The notes beneath the pieces were generated by a model that had not been told where the DNA came from, did no database searches, and was given only the letters and a program-made list of their open reading frames with translations. Below are positions 49,401 to 62,562 of a stretch of DNA of 64,000 nucleotides, piece by piece (the first letter of the stretch is position 1; each line of letters opens with the position of its first letter). The stretch lies in contig NC_052618.1 of assembly GCF_016545825.1 (NCBI RefSeq), positions 36,774,196-36,838,195 on the forward strand, read 5' to 3'. Both the position numbers and the translations under genes were made by a program. This DNA is from Eucalyptus grandis (Eukaryota > Streptophyta > Magnoliopsida > Myrtales > Myrtaceae).

Positions 49401-49500
49401 TGCAATTGGACAGCGCTTTCGAGTTTCATCTACCAGCAAGTGAATCAAACAGTGTTCCAATGACAAAAAAGATAAACGATAAACTGAAATTAGAAACACT
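46498..49500. other. AT-rich spacer after the PPR gene
   Basis: The first 250 bases are likely 3'UTR; two related phrases 'gggga.atcaacctgtaatt.ttg' recur at 46578 and 46637. A (TA)n run lies near 47625. No credible gene; open frames are short and low-complexity. Confidence 0.5.
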
Positions 49501-49690
49501 AAGGAGGAACAATCACCTTTGATCTAGGCCTGCCTCCGTTGTATTTGAGCATCAAGTTCAGAAGTTTTTCCTCGGTAACTCTCAACTTTACTTTCTGCTT
49601 CGGAGTACTATCACTGCTGCGCATCTTACATATGAATGTAACAGGAAAAAGGAGCCTAGTGCCCCAAATAATTGTGGTGGGTGGCACAAC
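49499..49690 (-). pseudogene. Possible orphan gene fragment
   Basis: The minus-strand frame reads [18 protein letters not shown] and then NGGRPRSK, which has a natural protein-like composition and ends at a TAG at 49502. A sequence like a splice acceptor (GCGCAG) precedes it. No upstream exon is recognisable. A short diverged copy of its 3' end is at 51553-51595. I do not recognise the family. Confidence 0.25.
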
Positions 49691-49699
49691 TTACTGACG

Positions 49700-52600
49700 A
49701 ATGACAGCAACACAATGCAGCTCCTCAGCCTGCCCAGATGTGACAATAATCCCATTTCCTTGACGAGGTAGTCCCTTGAAGGATGGAGAAGGACATTAAA
49801 AATACATAAAGTTGTGTACGATGCTCTAAAAGTTTTCACTATTTTATTTAAGTGTCAAATTAGAGAAAAAAAAACAATCAATTAAATACATCCAATTTCA
49901 GCCAAAATAAGTATGTGACATTTATAATTAAAAGTGTGATATGATGTGGCATTTTTTCTTTAAAAAAATCAATTTATGTGAATAGATTAAATGATGTTGC
50001 AGAATCCCACGTAGCTTGGTGAAGTAAAACAACGTCGCCATATGTTTGGGAAAATAATGTCTCACCACTCTCCCTATCACTGCTAGCTCGATCATCTTCA
50101 ATGCTAGCCAATCGTTGCAGCACTCTCCCTATCACCGTCGCTCGATCGCTATCTTTGTTACACTCTCTCTCTCGAGTTTGTCATCCTCTTTGAGTCGCTT
50201 ATTGGAGGGAAAAATTAGAGCTTGGCGGGTAAAATTAGGGCTTGAAGGCAGAAATTAGGGTTCTAGCTGCAGTTGTGGGGACAACAGTGCTAGAGGAGGA
50301 ATCGTGCAACAATGAAGAGTCAAGTGGAGCACAATCCAACAAGAATCAATCAATGCTCTAAAACAAACAACACAAAAGACGGGTCCAACGACAAAAGCAG
50401 AACCTTGACTGATGGGGTTGATATTATTTGTTTCTGATATGTTTGGTGGGAGGGGAAGCTGCACATGCTTTGGGTTGATGTTGTTTGGTAAAGGGAAGCT
50501 GGATGTTTTTTTCAATTAGCCAGATTGACTAAATGTAAAGAAGTAGTTGAATGTCAATGGCAATGATGTTTATTTTGTCTATGCTTTTACTAGTTCAATT
50601 TTCGTCTTGCTTTTTTGGCTTTGATGTGATGGGTTGTGCGAATTTTTGTGGTGATTTGTGCTGGCATGGTGCAGTTTTGTGCTTGTGCTGCACTTCTTTT
50701 TACAGGTGATGCAAGCACAACATTGCACTGGCACTTGTATTTGCTAGTTTATGCTTGCATGAGCCGGTCGAAATAGTTTTGTGCTTGCATCAACCAATTG
50801 GTCTAGCTAAGTTTTGTTTATTCTTTTGCCAGTGCCCATCTTTTATCTTGCTTTGGCTTACTTGGTCTTGTGCTGCTTGTGCAAGTTTGTTATGGGACTG
50901 CTAGTGATGGCTTTTGTGGTAGATGCTGCTGGTTATCACAGGACTACACCAAATGTGCTGCTGGTGCAAGCTTTTAGGTAGGTGGTTCTACCGGTCTGTA
51001 CTTGCGCCGACACGTTTTGTGCAGTTTATACAAGCACAAGACTGCACCAATACTTGTTTGTGCTAGTGTGTGTTTGTCAATGAAATGATCAATTTTTAAT
51101 AATGACGACATTAAAGTGATTACTTTTTAACAATGATGACACTAAAATGATCACTTTAAACAAAATTTGCTATTCAAACCATTAAAAAAAAAAAAAGATA
51201 ACGTCCTTTAGGAGTTTTATGCTATTTGGGGACGCTGGTGAGCCACTTAGGACTAAAAAATTAGTGAAATATGACCATGTTGGATTTCCGCCGATTCAAA
51301 TAGGAGTTGACACTTAAGTATTCATTTTTTTTAAAGGCACTTAAGTGATAAAAAAAAAAAAAATATTTTAGCACTAGAGTGAGCACTATACACAACTTTT
51401 AGCACTTTTAATTTTTTTTTCCTCAAATATCTGCATAGGTTCATTGACTTTCCATGGTAATATTGTTGGAATTGTTAAGGAGAGACGAGGAACTTACATC
51501 TTTCTCAAAACACATGTAGTAGCATCATCTTTCTCAAAACACATGCAAAATCACCTTAGATCTAGGCCTTTCTCCATTGTATTTTAGGGTTTTTTAGGCC
51601 GCGCTTCAGTTCATAAAAAAAATGAAATTGGGAATCAACCGAGGCTCACTAAAACCTCCAATCAGCTGGTAACCGGTTTCTGATTTTACCTTAGAACTAT
51701 ACTCACCCCTAACAAGAATCGGGTCAATTGGATTTTCAACTAAAAAATTGCGATTAGTTGAAGTTCGGCCAAAATTTTAGAAGAATATATTTTTACATTT
51801 TTTATAAAATGACAACATCATCGCCGCCACCCTTGGCCGAAGCCTTTTGGTCGGCGGCCACCGCAAGTCACTTGCGACGTTGGCCCAATGCAGCGACGAC
51901 GAGGGCCTACACGATGCACCCCCGGGCCATGGGCGGCCAGTCATGTGCTGGGCCTCGTGTGCCCAGTGCGTGTGGCCCACGAAGAAGCACTGCCGGGCTG
52001 CACGCTACCGCTCGGACTTAGGCCGTTCCCAAGGCCCAAGTCATGCTGAAACGAGGCTTTTCAATCCGGATCCGCTTTTCTCTCTTTGAGGCTAGATTTG
52101 CTTTTAAATATGCTTCAAATTTCTCATTGTTTTTTTCTGAAAGGTTGATTCCTTTCTTGTCCATTCTTGGAAAATTTATTTCAGATCAGCCGTTACAAAG
52201 CTAAAATTGGCTTAGGAATTTGAGTTGTATGGTCGTTCTACTGTTGGTTTAGAAAAAAATTAATTTCATTAGATAGATAGATCGTCATTTGCTAAAATAT
52301 CGATTGCATGCGTAGAAACCCTTTTTGAATAAGGTTTGCGTACCGAAAGGATCAAGCCGACGAGCTGAAGGGATAGGGTTCCTCGAGGGTTGTTGGTTAG
52401 TGGATTGAGTCTCGGTATGTGTGACAAATTTTATATGTATTTGTAGATGAATAAATTTTCGAAATTGATTTGAACAAACCGGCTCTATCAATTAAGGGTG
52501 ATTAGTTCTTGGTCCAATTCGATCCAATCACATCCGAAACTAGGAACTGAACTAGTGGGACTGGACAAGGGACTGGATTGGAGGTCCTTGGAACTGGACT

Positions 52601-54530
52601 GGTCTCGGTCCAGTGTGATTCGATTCCTAAGGGTTAAGCACTTTATTTTGCAATGAAATTTCACGTCTGAAGTAAACAAACTTGTCCAATACATAACCAC
52701 CGTGTTCTCATCTCACTATGAATACTTTGAAATGATATAAACAAAATCTAACTTACCCAAACAAAATTCCTTCGTAGAAGAGTGTTTTACTTGCATCACT
52801 TTTATTTGAACTACATTCCAATCATGAAACTTACTCTAATTTAACGCATAATTTAGTGAAAAGTGTGCCCCAATATGAGTTCAGCTAAAGAGGAGACATG
52901 AGTGTCATGGGCGAATTGAAAAGAATGAAAGAGGAGAGCAAGAGGAGGTGTGCATCAGGGATCCTAGATTATTAGGTTTACATTTAAAAAATAAATAAAT
53001 TAATAAAAAGTAATCAGTCTAGTTTCCCTTGGAATCGGAAACTAGACCAGCACCCTCAGTTTGGTCAGCTCCGAACGATTCCTGAGCCAGTTGGTCTATT
53101 TTGCTCACTCCTATTATCAATTCAAAATTGCTTTCATATTTTGAAATGATGTTGTGAAATGAAAATTGTGAATTTGAATGTTTTGCATGCCATCCGAATA
53201 CGAATGGATTTGATTTCAAATGTCGATTGCCATATAATAATGATGAATAACATGTTGATTAATTGTGTACATTGATGATCAAAATAGGCCATATCCTTGA
53301 ATTAGTACGGAAAAATGCATGATGTTCTGACTCACGCTGCCTTGTAATTATATGCTGGTTTCCGATTGCTGTTGTGAAATTCCATGTTATTAGATAATGC
53401 ACGCTGATATTGAATATTATGTATAATGGGCCACGGTGATGTTGGCTGGACTGGATTCATCCCTTTCTTATTGAATATTAGATATAATAGGCCACATTGA
53501 TGTTGGCTGGGCTGGATTCATCCCCTTTTTTCAGTGTAATTTGAATACCTGATCCATTGCTAAATGAACCTTCGGACCTAGATATCTAGATTTTGCAAAT
53601 TGGTTGACCCTAGGTGATTAGCTGGCTTCCTTCTAACACTTAGGATTTTAGGTTCCTAATCAACCTAAAAATTATTGGTGGCGACTCGCACTATGTTTTG
53701 AGATTGTAATCGCAGTAGCGCACCCCCAACCCGGGGCAGGGAAGACTCTAGGCCATAGACCGTGGGAAGGGTTTTTCGAAATCACGATGTCTTCTGTTTG
53801 CTTTCTATTTCATTCGATTTTCAGTATTGAAACCAAAACTTTCCTCGCTTTGAAAAACTTGCAGGACAATGTTGTCCCGCCGGTGGCGCACCGGCCGGCG
53901 AGGCGCTACATGACACTATCCATGAAAACAGGTCACTTTTTTTGGTTCGGGGTATTTTCTTCTTTTTGTGAAACAAAGGACTTAAAGCCAAGAAAGAAAA
54001 ACAATTCAACATCTAAAACAGTAGAGCATACTCTATTTCCATATGGAACATAAGCTAACTTCTTTAGCGGATGCTGAATTATCTGTGCCTTTTGCTCTTG
54101 AAATCAGTCCAAAATTCGCAAGCCAATCAGTTGAACAATTCCCTTTTCTAGAAGTATGTGACTTTCAAATTATGTTTTGGGTGATTCTTACGTTTTAATC
54201 TTTCATTTTTTGTAATGATTCGACCTAGATCATCATGCTTGTCCGACCTGCCATCCCACTTTTCCTGGTGAACCATTCACTTCTTTCCAAATTTTTCTAA
54301 GCCTGGCCAGAGTCTAATCATCTCTCACCCTTAGGATCACCACTGAAAACGTGCTGACCGTTTTGCTTCTCCTATGCAAGAAAGAAACGTAGGAAAGGAT
54401 TTAGAAAGATCTGATGGGCTCACCAATAAGATCAATTAGATGGTTGAAGACAATTAGAGTTCAGATAGTGCTCAAAGGCCTCTCCTAGACATGGACTATG
54501 TGCACAACTTCTACAACTATCTTTTTTAGG
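49700..54530. other. Spacer with repeats, no recognised gene
   Basis: 50600-51070 repeats words of the type 'tgtgcttgtgc' and 'gcaagcac' without a fixed period. 51790-52060 is GC-rich with overlapping frames but no family. 52500-53120 and 62930-63840 share a 'ggtcc.aattcgat' style of repeated text, probably related transposon debris. 53670-53760 (TGGTGGCGACTCGCAC) resembles the end of a Gypsy LTR. Confidence 0.4.
53409..53530. repeat. Tandem duplication of 61 bp
   Basis: Units 53409-53469 and 53470-53530 share ATTGAATATTA, ATGTTGGCTGG and CTGGATTCATCCC with few differences. Confidence 0.85.
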
Positions 54531-54922
54531 GAAAGTTATAAAAGAAAAGCCATAAATCTTTTAATTTAACCAATTTAATTCTGTTGGCCACTTTTTCCTT
54601 TATTATTATTTGGTTTTGACCCTTGCCTAGGCCTTCGCCGGCTACAACAATGGTCTGTGAACCCCCTACCTAGTGGTTGGTGAGGTCAATGGGCAAGGGC
54701 TAGGACACCCAACCGGACCATAGCAAGGGACGGCGAGGGTCAAAACAAGGGGAAAAAAAAAAGAAAGAAAAAGGAAAAAATTGTTGCGTTAATGGCAGTA
54801 GGACGGGCGATGTCTATGTTAGCTATTCCCAGCCAAAATTGGCTAGAATGGCTAAATTGACAAATTATTAAATGTTTAGAACAAAATTAATCAAATTGAA
54901 AGATCTATACTTAAATTAACAT
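54531..54922. mobile_element. Long-TIR element family A, short deleted copy
   Basis: Begins GGGAAAGTTATAAAAG and ends with phrases inverted relative to the start ('aattgacaaattattaaatg', 'aaattgaaagatct'). A GC-rich core remains. It is about 390 bp against 1120 bp for the full copy at 3117. Confidence 0.55.
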
Positions 54923-56241
54923 CCATACATTTAGATTTTGATTTAATCAATTAAACATGCAAATGAGTTTATTCAGAGTCACCACTAATTAGTAGATCAA
55001 TTACATATTCCTTATGTGAGATATGACATGGCACTTGCAAAGTGATATATTTCATTTGACTCTTTATAAGCATTGCATTAGATCTTCTCTGAAGATATAA
55101 CTCGGTCCCATCATCATGATACAAAAAATTGCAGAGTTCACTTTATCTATGATTTTTAGTTTTCTCCTTCTTCAACCAACTACCGTAAAAGGACCATTCA
55201 CATCTGAACACACATGCATACATCTTTATAAATTCACTCTTTTTTCAACCAAGATTGTTCCAATTTCTGATCGCATATTTTTGCATTGCTCTTTTAAACT
55301 GAATATGAGACTTGAATCTCATGCCTAATCATGAAGTGTGCCATGAAGCCCATTATTACACTACAATGCCCATCAATCCAAAAATCGCATCGATCACCTA
55401 GTTGTTTAAAGAAAACTCAATTAACACTAAATTTCTATGGACTAATATATGCCCATAAAATCGACATATTTTTTTTTCTTCTAGTGGTGAATAAATTTTG
55501 TGAAAAGTTGGAGAGATGCATATAAATGATTGAGGGAGCTGAATATAGATATGAACCAGTTAGATTCTAAAAATTAGTTTGGGACATCAACGTATGGGAC
55601 ATGGGTTTGGTTCCTGCAGGTCGGCACGGTTGCTGCTCTCTTCCGATCCGCCCGTTTCAAGTCACAATCTTGCGTGAGACTGGCTTCACAAAGCATTAAT
55701 ATAGGTTTAAGATTTTTTTGATAATTGTCCCTACTTTTTTTAACTTGCTGTTATATTACCTGCTTCCCCTTAAATTGAATTTCCAGCGCTACTAACTAAT
55801 TCGCGCCAGAGTTTCTTCATTTCTGTTGGCCAACAAATGGAAAAAGGCGTGTGAAGGAAGAAGGGATGGGAGATATCCCCACAAGGATAGATAAACTTTC
55901 TAGATAGCCACACAGGTGGACCAACCAAGGATGATAGCTCCCTACCAATAATGCAATCAACATGGCCCACCATATGGAGGAGAATGCAACGCACCTAATC
56001 CAGATTTGACATCCAACATCATTGTCAAATAATGACAGACAGGTCATACTTTCCCCCTTGGTCTTTTCCTGCAATCCCAAAGAAGTCCAAGCTCCTTGGC
56101 ATCAATCCACCTGTGGTTACAATGTTCCATTCTTGATGACAACATAAATTTTCTCCCACCAGTTACACCCGCAAGCAAGAAGAGGAAGAGGAGACTCTGA
56201 TCTTCCTCCTCCTCCTCCTCTCCTCCTTTTGAGTTTCAAGA
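54923..56241. other. Spacer and promoter region of the PLC-X gene
   Basis: No gene seen. 56180-56240 is a (TCC)n/CT-rich leader typical of a plant 5'UTR just before the ATG at 56242. Confidence 0.45.
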
Positions 56242-57197
56242 ATGGGTTCCACGGTGTCCACACAGGTACAGAAAAGAAAGGCCGTATCAACCGAGAGGAA
56301 GGTCCTGTGTGATCTCAAGGAATCACGTGGCTGCGATTTCCATGGCTGCGACTACCGCCCGCCGGACAGGAAAGCCTGGATGGCCGGCCTTGGCCCGGAG
56401 AAGCTCCACGTAAACCAGATTGTTTGGCCCGGAACCCACGATTCCGCGACTAACAAGATAGGCATACCCTTCGTGTCTCGCCCGTTCGCTCAATGCCAAG
56501 CCTGTCCATCTACCGCCAGCTCGTCCTGGGCACGCGCGTGCTGGACATCCGGGTGCAAGAGGACCGCAAGGTCTGCCACGGGATCTTGGTCGCCTACAGC
56601 ATCGACGTGGTGATCCGGGATATCAAGAAGTTTCTATCGGAGACCGAGAAGGAGATCGTGATTCTCGAGATCAGGACTGAGTTCGGGCACCAGGACCCGC
56701 CGGACTTCGACAAGTACTTGGTTGACCAGCTAGGGGAATTCCTAATCCACCAGGATGACCATGTCTTCGGGAAGACAATCCAGGAATTGTTGCCAAGGAG
56801 GATAATCTGCGTTTGGAAGCCTAGGAAGTCGCCTCATCCGAAAGCAGGTGATCCTCTGTGGAGCGCCGGGTATTTGAAGGACAACTGGATCGACACCGAT
56901 TTGCCTTCGACTAAATTCGACGGCAACATTAAGCATTTGAGCGACCAGCCGCCGGTGTCATCCAGGAAGTACTTCTACCGGGTGGAGAACACAGTCACGC
57001 CAAAAGCGGACAATCCTATCGTGTGCGTTAAGCCAGTGACGGGCCGAATCCATGGGTACGCACGGCTCTTTATATCGCAGTGCTTTGCAAAGGGTTGCGC
57101 TGATCGTCTGCAGGTCCTGTCGACGGACTTCATCGATGAGGATTTTGTCGATGCATGTGTCGGGGTCACACATGCCAGGATCGAAGGGAAAGCATGA
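56242..57197 (+). CDS. PLC-X-domain phosphodiesterase-like protein, one-base frame break
   Basis: About 318 residues across two frames. The first (56242 to about 56497) starts MGSTVSTQ, a possible N-myristoylation signal (Gly2, Ser6), and holds the first catalytic-type His in WPGTHDSATNKIG. The second (from about 56498 to 57197) continues LSIYRQLVLGTRVLDIRVQE, has the second His in VCHGIL, and ends GVTHARIEGKA. At 56491-56503 the text reads CAATGCCAAGCCTGT, where family members have residues CQSLSIY; one base is missing. The protein resembles bacterial-type PI-PLC X-domain proteins that lack the C2 and Y parts of classical plant PLC and may act at the membrane; substrate unknown. It is a recent pseudogene or an assembly error. 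No other break is visible. Confidence 0.85.
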
Positions 57198-58211
57198 AAT
57201 TCGCAGAATTTTCTCGCTGTATATGCTGTGTGTAAATGTCACGGTCCTTGTATTGAGCTTGAGATCTCCTTCCTGCTGCCAAATCATACATCAGAGGTGA
57301 CAGTTTTTTATTTGGGGTCAGATGGTGTGTAAGATTTGTATGGTCTTGAGTTGATGTATTTGTTTGTTCGTGGTTTATTGTGTACAAAGAGTTGTCGGTG
57401 TAATCAATTATGGCATGAGATAAAAAAGCAATAGTACTCTCTGGATATTGTTGGATTCTGGAGGAAACTTCCTACTTTCTTTCAATGTAGGACATTAGAG
57501 CTTGAAAGAGCAACATGCAAATCACATCCATCCAATTGGCATCAGATAAAGTTACAAAAGTACTACAAGACAAACGACTTTCAAGTGGGGTGACAGGCCA
57601 AAATGCAAATCTTTTATAACATGGCTTCACTTTACAGATTTGGGGATGAAAGCAGAGTTTTAGAATAAGAATAGACATTCTCCAGTTTGGCTGATAATTA
57701 TTTCCCCTTAAAGATGTTTAGCACACTTTTGGGTGTCAAGACCACATTTTTCCCAATACCTCCCCGTTTCTAAAAGTGGCCTCGCATTGATCTCTCATAA
57801 CCCAAAATATGCGTACACGAGAGCTGAATAAATAAAGCATGATGAGACGAGGAGGATAAAACCTGGGCAGAAGTAATCTAATAAAATGGATGCCATATCA
57901 AAATTGAATCCTTACAATGACTCATCAAATTGTGAGAAAGAACTCATAAAGTCATACTAGCAAATTGCATTGGAAATGTATCTAGAAGTAGGCATCAATG
58001 GAAACTCAGATAGAAACAGCTAAGTGCATTCAGTTTCCTCCTTTGAGCCACAGGTCAAAAGGTTCTATCTTATCGGGACGCTCATGAGATGCAATAAGGT
58101 CCCTCAGTGCGAGTTTTTCTGCCAGGGATGCCAAGCATGGTATTTCTTCCAGCAGAATACGCATTGATGCTTGCATCAGATGTAGGTGCAAGTATGATGG
58201 CATGTATCCTG
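57198..58211. other. Spacer between convergent PLC-X and FIONA1 genes
   Basis: Contains the 3'UTRs of both convergent genes and nothing else I can support. Confidence 0.5.
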
Positions 58212-61200
58212 CTAAGAAATAGCGACAGAAGCCTTCTCTCTACAGAACTTTTGTTTCAGGACTCCCTCTAACCGCTGGAAGATGGATGAAAAAGCTCCTG
58301 CAACATGACAATGCAAAACTAAGTTACACCAAATGCCATAAGCTTTGAGAAGGTCCAGACGGACTCAATATCCTATATATTTAGCAGGCAAAATGGTAAG
58401 ACATGTCAGACAATGTAGACCAGATATGAGTATGGAATCAACTGTTTGTTTTTATTTATTTTTCCTTTAAGATGAGTCACATGACAGATCCTCTCTACCA
58501 AACCAATGTGAGCAGAGCAAGGCAAGAGCCTTAAAGATACTTAAGGATTCATCACCCAGGACAGGAAACAACTTGACAAAATCGTAGAGCAAAACCGGGC
58601 TGCCCAGAGTCGAGAAAAGATATCTGAAAACTAATGAGAGTAGGCCTTACGGATACAACTAGAAGCAGAAGCATCAATGTAGAGGTCGAGTCCATGAGAG
58701 CTTTTATTGGACGCTGCCTCCACATGAGCCGTTAATGGATTTACCATGAAGGGAGTACCAAATAAACTTACCTAATAAGCCCTTCAACGGCTCATGTGGT
58801 GGGCTAACATAAGCCGGGAGTACCTAATAAATTTACCATGAAGGAAGGCTTATCCTCATTCCGAAATGGCAGGAAAGTTCTATTTACTGAATGTTAATTA
58901 GGTAGTGCTCTTTCGACCACAAAAAAAAAAAAGTTAGGTATACTTCTCCAGGAATGAATGCTGGTTTTTTGAAGATACAGATAACCATAAAAAGTACACA
59001 CTAAAGGAAATAACCCACAAATCAATCATCAACCCCTTCACAGAATTCCTTCACCAGTCATCATTGACAAAAAACACTGCACCTAATCCCCAGTGAGAAC
59101 ATCTACTACTATTGCTAGTTGCAAAAATAAAATTAATTATAAGAACCTGATGATGAGCCATCTTTACGCTGCAATGATCCTTTTACTAGCAGGGTGCCAG
59201 GAATTTGCTGAAATACCTGCTTAGAAAATAGTATAGCACTATATCGTAAGAAATTAAGAAAGGCTTGTTTTCACTTATTAAAAAGACTTTTTTTTCAAGC
59301 ATAGCATAGTATAGTGAGAGCTTTACCGTTATGCGGAAACTTAAGTCATTTGAAGGACAAGGCATACTGTCTGAGCCACTGGGTGGCTCTTCCTCACAAT
59401 CGCCACCCAAAGATTCCTCAAGAGGCCCTACCTTATTCCTCAAAATTCCTTTTAGATGATCATTTGATGCAGTAATCTGTTCAAAATAAAAGGCCTAGAT
59501 GTAAGGAAAAAATTGTGTACTGCTAACACGACAGTTTTTGGGAAGCTAAAACATACTCATAGTTACACCATAAAAAGCTTACATCGGCAGAAAATGAATG
59601 TACATTCAATTTACAGGATGCGCCAGTTTCATGGAAAAAGGATTCGACTGACTGCAAGACATGTATGGCACCAAACTGACGTTGAAGGCCCTAGAAAAAC
59701 CAAAAGTTCCAGTATTACATCACAAAGGGAAAAATATCAGCAAAGAAAACGAATGCATCTAGAATGATATGAGTAAGAAATGGAAAGTGGTACTCCTTCA
59801 AGCTTTGGAATTGGGATATTATGCCCCGACCAGCATGCATAGTGAATTCAAAGTCGAGTCTTCACTTGATATTGGTTAACATAACAACTAAGCCAAGCTT
59901 GCAGCTCTTGAAACTATAGAATCTATCTAAGTATCTCAAACTTTTAAGAGCAAAAACCTAACCAACGGCGGCTATAACACATCTTTAATCTACCACAACA
60001 AATAAACAACCTATCCATACAGATATATAAAATCAGGGAAAGACTGAAATGCCATACATATAACCTAGAAACTGTAATGGCTTTGGTCACCACTAAGCAA
60101 AGGCAAAATCATAAAGCAGATAAAGCAGAAGGCATCTTTCTTGGCAGATTACAGAGAAAGTGCGAATCAAGTTTAAGTGGCTATGTGTTATCTCTTAGGT
60201 GGCAGAATGGTAGCTACAAATTCACATGACTGAAGATTCAAAATGACAAACTTACTACAACTGCGAGATAAAATTTACTGACACCTCAAGCATGAAAGAC
60301 AGATTGCTTTTCTCAGCCACATAAGGTGATATCATCTGCCGGGCAGGAGGTACAAAAGACCAAGCAATTCCCCATCGACATGTTTGTCCCTGCACAAATT
60401 CAGTTGTCTTCACAATGGTGACCCCAACCTCTCGTAGCTTTGCAATTAGGGACTTGAGGTTTGATTTCCTACCGACCATTGAAGTATACCATCTAAACAA
60501 ATGATAAATGACAATGTCATATGTATGCAAAGAACATATACGGATATAACAACAAGAAGATGAAAACAAAAATATACCGAAAAGACTGCTTCAGTCTAAC
60601 ACTATCCTCAATAATGCGTGTGATGAAAGCCTTCTCCCCACCCGGACAAACCATCTCTTGGGGAGTCCCACCACAAGAAGTTTTTGGGTTCAGACCTGCT
60701 TCCTCCATTGACTCGAAAAATGGAGGATTGCACATGCAGAAGTCAAATGTCTCACCATCCCTAACCACACCAAATAGGATAGGTGGTCCTGAATAACTGT
60801 TTTCCTCAACTGCATCATCACGTCTAGAGGAAGGTACAGGCGCTGACTCACTACCTATGCTGTTGCTAGGATTTGTTTTGCTTCCATAGCATTGGAGATC
60901 CTCCTTAGAAGAATCTTCCCCAAGAACAGCATCCATACAGGTGTTGACCTTTCTAATTTCTATTAGGTCCGAAATTTGTGGATTAGTTTTAACATTTCGC
61001 TCTGCCCACTCTAATGCCACATCCATCATATCTACAAGCAAGTTGAGAAATATTATGATTTGGACATTTAAAGATATCTTCAAATCTAGATGTTGACAAT
61101 TGACAATGAAACTAAGAAGCTCACCTGTCCCAACGAAGCTCCACCCCAAAAGAGATGCACCAAGAAGAGGATAAATGCAGTTTGCTCCAGTTCCTATGTC

Positions 61201-62562
61201 AAATCCCCTAATATTATCTGCGTTGTTATTAATCTTAGGAATAATCTCAGATGAAAGAAGGTCTTCAATCCAGTGAATGTAATTGGATCTGTTGGGCACT
61301 GTAGGGCAAAGTTGTCCATCAGGAATCCACCTAAATAACAATCACATGCACAATGACAAAAAGATAAACAGTATTAGAAGCAGAGAAACAAACAATTACA
61401 CCATATCAAAAACCAATCTTGACTAGAGTTCATCAACCCTATCCAGACAACACACTGACATACTTCATTCACTAATTAGACTGCAAGTTTCTTTTCACAG
61501 GGATTGGTAGAATAAGATCATTTTTGGCCTGGCATAATGAGAGTTAACCTACGATAAAGGAGGAATTAGCCAGGTTTGCAATCATTAAGGATATATAGGC
61601 ACTCTCTAACCATGGAACCTCAAAATGCACATTCAAGTCCAAAGACAAATGCAATAACTATGCCCAAGTAGTTAGTGTATTACTGCAACTTTTAACTTCC
61701 CAAAGATCCAAAACAGGTGGAAGAGACGCTTCGCTAGAGCTATTCTTTGCCAAATTTTAATATACATAGGAGGAAGGCACAAAGTAAGCGACGCCAGCAG
61801 CAATGAACAACCAAGCTCTTTTTTCTCCTCTAAATGTGTCAAGTATATGGGTTGTCTGTCTTATACCGCCATGTTCTGTTTCCTACCATTCAAATGTTTG
61901 AAATCTTTCTTCCAAGTTTCCATTCCCGTGCATAAGTTGATAAGAACACGCCACTATAGAGCTGAGATTTCCCCTGTTCAGTGTCCCAACATAACCGATA
62001 CTGAAAATCTCATATCACCCCAAACCAACTTGCAAAAGAGTTGTTGCTACTCGGACACAGAGCAACTCGGAAGTTATCATCGTGTATCATCGAAATTAGC
62101 TATTTGCATCTTGAGCCTCGTCAAATAGCACCTTCACCAGCTAACTTATCCATCAATTTTCATACTCACGCACCGAAGCGAACTCCTAGAAATATCACAA
62201 ACGCGGACAAGAAAAGCATGAGCAGCCGGACCGCCACCACGATGGTCAGCCACGAACCAGCACGCCAAATGGAAATCTAACAAAAAGGGTCGTTCAAAGT
62301 TCGGATTTTGCTGGGGGAAACGGAGGGAGTACCAGTGGAGGCCGTGGTCGTGGAGGAGCAAGACCCGAGTGAGCTCGCGGGTGGCGTTGAAGTCGGTCCA
62401 GTCGATCCTGGGTCGGGCGTCGCGGCCGTAGGAGACGAAGGGGTTGAAGGAAGGGTAGAGGGAGGCGAGGAGGGCGAAGTCGGGCGGGTTCTCGGAGTAC
62501 TTGTTCCTCGGGTGGATCGCGGGTCGGGGCTGCTGCTCCCTCCTCCGCTTCTTGTTCTTCAT
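58212..62562 (-). CDS. FIO1: U6 snRNA / mRNA m6A methyltransferase, METTL16-FIONA1 type, eight exons
   Basis: Minus-strand exons are 62333-62562, 61125-61330, 60578-61031, 60285-60492, 59583-59651, 59327-59476, 59147-59216 and 58212-58297. All boundaries have GT-AG and consistent phase; the sum is 490 residues. The start at 62562 begins MKNKKRRREQQ, a basic, nuclear-type N terminus, followed by NKYSENPPDFALLA. The Rossmann SAM-binding core includes GFDIGTGANCIYPLLG, and the catalytic motif is NPPF in CMCNPPFFE. C-terminal exons encode SVESFFHETGASCKLNV, ITVFQQIPGTLLVKG and a final AFSSIFQRLEGVL. METTL16 proteins methylate U6 snRNA at the ACAGAGA adenine and some mRNAs; Arabidopsis FIONA1 affects flowering time and the circadian period. 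The gene is complete. The short exons 5 to 8 were assigned by splice signal plus family resemblance. Confidence 0.93.
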
